From NCBI GenBank assembly GCA_016704435.1, contig JADJAB010000014.1, positions 27,239 through 91,238 of the forward strand: a stretch of 64,000 bases of DNA, in the 5' to 3' direction. A program made the translations under genes and the position numbers. This DNA comes from Rhodobacter sp. (lineage in GTDB: Bacteria; Pseudomonadota; Alphaproteobacteria; Rhodobacterales; Rhodobacteraceae). How positions within the stretch are numbered: the stretch's first letter is position 1; each line of letters begins with the position of its first letter. Shown one piece after another: positions 60,603-64,000 of the stretch. Below the pieces are notes generated by a model. The model made no database searches, had not been told where the DNA came from, and saw only the letters and a list, made by a program, of their open reading frames with translations.

Positions 60603-62234
60603 TCAGGGCCGATAGTTCCATGGCATGAGGGCGTCGAGCTTTGCGCTTGGCCATTGGTTGGCGATACGTTCCAGCGTCTGGGTCAGCCAAGCGACGGGAT
60701 CGACGTTGTTCATCTTGCAGGTCTGCAGGAGCGTGGCGATGGTGGCCCATGTCCGGCCGCCGCCATCCGATCCGGCGAACAGGCTGTTCTTTCTTGTGAT
60801 GGTCTGGGGCCTGATGGCGCGCTCGACGATGTTGGAGTCGAGTTCGATCAGACCGTCGGTGAGAAAGCGTTCGAAGATTTCGCGTCGGGCGATGGCATAG
60901 CGGAGGGCCTCGGCCAGTTTCGATTTCCCGGAGATGCGCGGCAGGGTCTTCTGCCAGAGAGAGAACAGTTCGGCCACGATCGGTGCCGAGACAGCCTGAC
61001 GGGCCGCAGCACGTGCTTCGGGGCCTTTCCCGCGGATTTCGGCCTCCAGCTTCCACAGATCGGCCATTCGCTCCACCGTGGTGGTGGCGACCTGAGAGTC
61101 GCCCGCCGCATGGAGCTCATAGAACCGCCGTCGGCTATGCGCCCAGCATCCAGCCAGCCGCGGGCCATCATTGCCACCACCCTTGCGCAGCAGCTTGTTG
61201 TAGGCGGCATAGCCGTCCACCTGCAGGATGCCGCGATAGCCGTGGAGGTGCCGACGCACGCAATCGCCGGACCGGCTGTCCTCGAAGCGATAGGCCACCA
61301 TGGGCGGGCCGCTCCCGCCAAAGGGGCTGTCGTCGCGGGCGTAGGCCCAGAGCCAGGCCGTCTTCACGGCGCCAGTGCCAGGGGCAAGGGTCGGAAGGCT
61401 GGTCTCATCCGCAAAGACGCGCGGCCCGTTCAGGACCTCGCCCAGCACATGGTCGGCCAGAATCTCCAGTTCAAAGCCGACCCGGCCCATCCATTGTGCC
61501 ATCAGCCGCCGGTCGATCTCCACCTGGTCGCGGGCATAGATCCCTTCCTGACGATAGAGCGGCAGGCCGTCCGTTGCCCGGCAGAGCATCGCGTAGCGAT
61601 GGCCCGAGAGGGGGCATATTTCGAGACGGCGATATGCGCCAGCAGCGCCTCGGTCGGCAGGCCGCTTTCGATGATGCGGGCCGGGGCGATGGCCTGGATG
61701 ACGCCCTCCCACCCCGTGAACGCGTACTTGGGCTGCCGGGCAGCGGATCACCCGGAACTTTGCCGGAATGACATCCAGGCGCTCCGACACGTCTTCGCCG
61801 ATCAGCACCTTCTGTTTGCCCGCATGCTCCGGCAGGTCCTCGGGCTCGATCACCACCTCGACCCGCTCCAGATGAGGCGGCAAAGCCTTGCGGGGCCGGG
61901 GGGAACGCATTTGATCCGAGACCCGACCTTTGCCAACTTGCGCCTTCAGGGTCGCGATGCCGGTCTCGATTTCCTCGAAGACGAAGGCCTGTTGCGCGTC
62001 CGCGTCATCTGATGGTCCGCGGGTCTCAAGCTTCTCCGAGCGACGGCCAAAACGGGCCCAGTCATAGGCCTTCAGGATCTGCAGCAGCCGCTTCACCCGC
62101 TCGTCGGCATCCGCGCTGCGCGCTTTCAGGGCCGCGTTCTCATCCTCCAGAACGGCCGCCTTTTGTGTCATCGCGCGGATCATGGGCTTCAGCAGGTCCA
62201 GATCATCGGGAAGGGGGAGATCCTCAGCAATCAT
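60603..62234 (-). CDS. tnpC: IS66-family transposase TnpC with paired frameshifts
   Basis: About 543 residues. The Leu-zipper-like N-terminus has RLLQILKAYDWARFGRRSEK. The catalytic region carries VFADETSLPTL (first Asp), ILQVDGYAAYNKLL (second Asp) and LDSNIVERAIRP (Glu region), followed by NSLFAGSDGGGRTWA. Between about 61745 and 61612 the frame is off by one. The shifted reading supplies QPKYAFTGWEGVIQAIAPAR and LPTEALLAHIAVSKYAPSRA, so two compensating indels exist. Encoded last in the IS66 operon. Confidence 0.85.
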   Translation of the reverse strand: MIAEDLPLPDDLDLLKPMIRAMTQKAAVLEDENAALKARSADADERVKRLLQILKAYDWARFGRRSEKLETRGPSDDADAQQAFVFEEIETGIATLKAQVGKGRVSDQMRSPRPRKALPPHLERVEVVIEPEDLPEHAGKQKVLIGEDVSERLDVIPAKFRVIRCPAAQVRVHGVGGRHPGHRPGPHHRKRPADRGAAGAYRRLEICPLSGHRYAMLCRATDGLPLYRQEGIYARDQVEIDRRLMAQWMGRVGFELEILADHVLGEVLNGPRVFADETSLPTLAPGTGAVKTAWLWAYARDDSPFGGSGPPMVAYRFEDSRSGDCVRRHLHGYRGILQVDGYAAYNKLLRKGGGNDGPRLAGCWAHSRRRFYELHAAGDSQVATTTVERMADLWKLEAEIRGKGPEARAAARQAVSAPIVAELFSLWQKTLPRISGKSKLAEALRYAIARREIFERFLTDGLIELDSNIVERAIRPQTITRKNSLFAGSDGGGRTWATIATLLQTCKMNNVDPVAWLTQTLERIANQWPSAKLDALMPWNYRP

Positions 62235-62319
62235 GGATTGAACGATAGCACATCCCGCCCAGCCATGCCGCAGGCTATCCGCGCCCCAAGCACCGATGAT
62301 TCACTTTGTCGCGGCCATA

Positions 62320-62704
62320 TTATCCAGCAAATACAGGGGTCCTGACCGTCATGGGGCGGACCCGCTTCCAGTCCAGACCTTCCAGCAGCGCCATGAGCTG
62401 GGCGTGGTTCAGTTGCACCCGGACAGCCCCGATCTGCGGCCGGCAGAACGAGGGTTTCTCCAGGCGCTTGGCATAAAGACAGATGCCGCTACCGTCCCAC
62501 CCCTTGCCCGGCAGGGTATTGCGCAGCAATGCCCGAGAGGAGGACAATCTTCAACCGGTCCGCACGCTTTGCCCGGAACACATAAAGCGCACCGCTGAAC
62601 GGATCGCTCCCCGCATCACGCACCAGAGACAGCAGGCTGTCAGGCCCCTTGCGGAAGTCGACCGGTTGGCCCGCCAGAAAGACCTTTACGCCGATTGGCA
62701 TCAT
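62320..62704 (-). CDS. tnpB: IS66-family accessory protein TnpB, one frameshift
   Basis: It begins at ATG 62702-62704, overlapping the tnpA stop. VKVFLAGQPVDFRKGPDSLL and YVFRAKRADRLKIVLL are the TnpB signature. The frame changes near 62530, and WDGSGICLYAKRLEKPSFC, VQLNHAQLMALLEGLDWKRV completes the usual 115 or so residues. Confidence 0.85.
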
Positions 62705-62978
62705 GCCGAGCGCACCGCGCCCAAGATCCGGCGCAGCGCCGCCTCTTCAAGGTCGGAACTGACCCGGATGACGACCTCGCCCACCGCAATCTCGACCATA
62801 GAGGCAGGCGAGCCCGCTGGCACCTCTTCGTTCTGTCTGTGCAGGAAGGCTTTGCGCCAACCAAAGAGCTGCGGCGGAGAAATCCCCAACCGCCGGGCCA
62901 ACGCCGAAACATTCACGCCAGGCTCCAGCGCCGCTCTCACAGCCTTCGCCTTGAAATCTTCAGACCATCGACGCCGCT
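62701..62978 (-). CDS. tnpA: IS66-family TnpA, N-terminus truncated
   Basis: RRRWSEDFKAKAVRAALEPG, VSALARRLGISPPQLFGWRK is the TnpA helix-turn-helix. The C-terminal part ends GAVRSA. The open frame continues upstream only through foreign IS3 DNA (MLAFWVVEHLE), so the native start is lost. Confidence 0.8.
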
Positions 62979-63123
62979 CGAGATGTTCTACAACCCAAAA
63001 CGCAAGCACACGAACAACGGCATGCTGTCGCCCCCCCCTCTCATCGATTGCTTGGCAATCGACTGCCGGGCAATGGTTGACTTCGAAATCCGGCAGCAGA
63101 AACTGAACGAGGCGGGCGTCTAG
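62978..63123 (+). pseudogene. IS3-family transposase (OrfB) C-terminal remnant with a 42-base insert
   Basis: LEMFYNPKRKHTNNGMLSP and VDFEIRQQKLNEAGV are the usual end of an IS3-group OrfB. Between them lie 14 extra codons containing a hairpin, TCGATTGC-TTG-GCAATCGA (63041-63059). The catalytic part is gone, replaced by the IS66 element. Confidence 0.7.
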
Positions 63124-63281
63124 GAAACCAGGGGCACCTCAGTGCGTTTCCTCCAAAAGCGCAGATAAAACGATGAACTGCTCGATGCCTGTTGCAACCA
63201 ACGAAATGATAGACTCGCTACCGTCGCTATCGAGATCAGCCGCTCCCAAGAAGGACCGTAGAGCCCCTTAGCGAGATCACA

Positions 63282-63295
63282 TTGACGCAGATCAA
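63282..63295. promoter_or_regulatory. FNR-like box upstream of the acs-like gene
   Basis: TTGAC-GCAG-ATCAA matches the FNR/FnrL consensus TTGAT-N4-ATCAA at 9 of 10 defined positions. It lies 54 bases before the start codon, suggesting oxygen-responsive control. Confidence 0.45.
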
Positions 63296-63348
63296 CGCGC
63301 GGTTGAGAGCTTTCCAGCTTTGCTGTTGCAGCGAAGAGGAATCCGACC

Positions 63349-64000
63349 ATGCAGGACAAGGATGCTATTGCAGCTAGTTCCGCGAGCACGTCGTCAGAAC
63401 CTGATTCGATGGCGGGCAGCTCGACAAATGGAGACTGGACCGAAGCGCGCAGCATGATCGACGGCCTTGACGGCGCTCTGAACATCGCGCACGAGGCGCT
63501 TGATCGCCATGTGGCGGCTGGCTACGGCGACCAGGTGGCGCTGCGATGGCTCGGGAAAGCCGGAGACCGGCGCGACCTTACCTATAGCGAAATGGCCGAT
63601 CTCGCGGCGCGGTTCGCAAATGTTCTGGCCAATCACGGTCTTGGTAAGGGTGACAGTCTTTTCGCGCTGATGGGGCGGGTGCCCGAGCTTTACGCCTGCG
63701 CCCTTGGGACCCTGAAGGCGGGTCTTGTATTTTCGCCGCTGTTCTCGGCCTTTGGCCCCGAGCCGATCCAGACGCGGATGGAGATCGGTGCGGCCAGGGT
63801 TCTTGTCACCACCGCCTCGATCTACAACCGCAAGATTGCGCATTGGCGGCACGAATTGCCCTCGCTCGAACTGGTGCTGATCGAGGGAGACGAAGCGCCG
63901 GAGGGCTGCGTCGCGCTCGGCCCTGCGCTGCGGGCAGCGTCACCGGATTTTGAGACGGTACGGACCGATCCCGAGGATGCCGCCCTGATCCATTTCATCG
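63349..64000 (+). CDS. Acetyl-CoA synthetase-like AMP-forming acyl-CoA ligase (N-terminal part)
   Basis: The frame is open from ATG 63349 (AAGAGGA upstream) to the window end, giving 217 residues so far. A Ser-rich N-terminus is followed by NIAHEALDRHVAAGYGDQVA, LTYSEMADLAARFANVLANH, GKGDSLFALMGRVPELYACA and VFSPLFSAFGPEPIQTRME, the N-terminal domain of AcsA-type ligases. The AMP-binding motif would follow: AALIHFI at the edge precedes the P-loop YTSGTT. The gene lies just past the insertion-sequence cluster. Confidence 0.88.
   Translation, partial: MQDKDAIAASSASTSSEPDSMAGSSTNGDWTEARSMIDGLDGALNIAHEALDRHVAAGYGDQVALRWLGKAGDRRDLTYSEMADLAARFANVLANHGLGKGDSLFALMGRVPELYACALGTLKAGLVFSPLFSAFGPEPIQTRMEIGAARVLVTTASIYNRKIAHWRHELPSLELVLIEGDEAPEGCVALGPALRAASPDFETVRTDPEDAALIHFI

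Larger units (their letters stand above)
60581..62978 (-). mobile_element. IS66-family insertion sequence, 5' end truncated
   Basis: The tnpA-tnpB-tnpC order on the minus strand is that of IS66 elements. The tnpC-proximal end begins GTAAGCGGGTAGCCG (60581-60595), consistent with the GTAA start of IS66 inverted repeats. At the other end tnpA fuses directly to IS3-type sequence near 62978, and no matching inverted repeat or leader is seen. The copy is therefore truncated and also frameshifted, and probably immobile. Confidence 0.75.

Overview
This window comes from a high-GC alphaproteobacterium, most likely a member of the Rhodobacteraceae. That placement rests on codon use and gene style: paired Dpp-type peptide importers, a BMP-type importer, PhaC/Pta, and a NtrC-like activator without the sigma-54 contact loop. 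No rRNA or tRNA gene was recognised.

Layout. (1) 1-15.5 kb: two divergent peptide/amide uptake-and-hydrolysis operons. The minus-strand operon holds an M20 deacylase, a GntR regulator, DppB, C, D and F, an alpha/beta hydrolase and a Tat-exported binding protein cut by the window edge. The plus-strand operon holds a prolyl-iminopeptidase-like hydrolase, a binding protein, DppC, B, D and F, and a YtcJ-type amidohydrolase. (2) 15.8-23.2 kb, minus: a BMP-family (nucleoside-like) ABC importer followed by an EEP phosphatase and a ClsC-like phospholipase D. (3) 23.4-25.0 kb: decayed PHP-domain and PEP-utilising-enzyme genes. (4) 25.0-43.4 kb: an efflux supercluster with an SDR, an RND pump and its adaptor, a YhiI-RbbA-YhhJ type ABC exporter, a phosphate acyltransferase, a PHA synthase, a GbsR/MarR regulator, and a MacAB/LolCDE-like ABC exporter. 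Five 18-bp sites of the form GTTCA-N8-TGA recur upstream of genes in regions 2 and 4 and may define one regulon. (5) 43.8-55.2 kb, minus: a compact respiratory cluster. It encodes a DMSO-reductase-family molybdoenzyme, an FeS subunit, a TorD chaperone, a polyferredoxin, a membrane-anchored hexaheme cytochrome and three small exported or membrane proteins. One of these is built of about 23 MSGMDG repeats. A two-component system with a c-heme sensor kinase and an unusual response regulator completes it. This is the best candidate for an undescribed system; its substrate cannot be read from the sequence. (6) 55.9-57.1 kb: IS6 remnants and an MttB-like fragment. (7) 57.2-60.3 kb: an Lrp regulator with two PLP C-S lyases. 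(8) 60.4-63.1 kb: an IS66 element between IS5 and IS3 remnants. (9) 63.3 kb to the end: the start of an acetyl-CoA synthetase-like gene behind an FNR-like box.

Quality caveat. About twenty single-base or two-base frameshifts interrupt otherwise well conserved genes, several of them at short homopolymers. I read most of these as probable consensus errors, give whole-gene coordinates, and state the approximate shift position. By contrast, the 23.4-25.0 kb genes and the IS/MttB fragments also carry in-frame stops or deletions and look truly dead.
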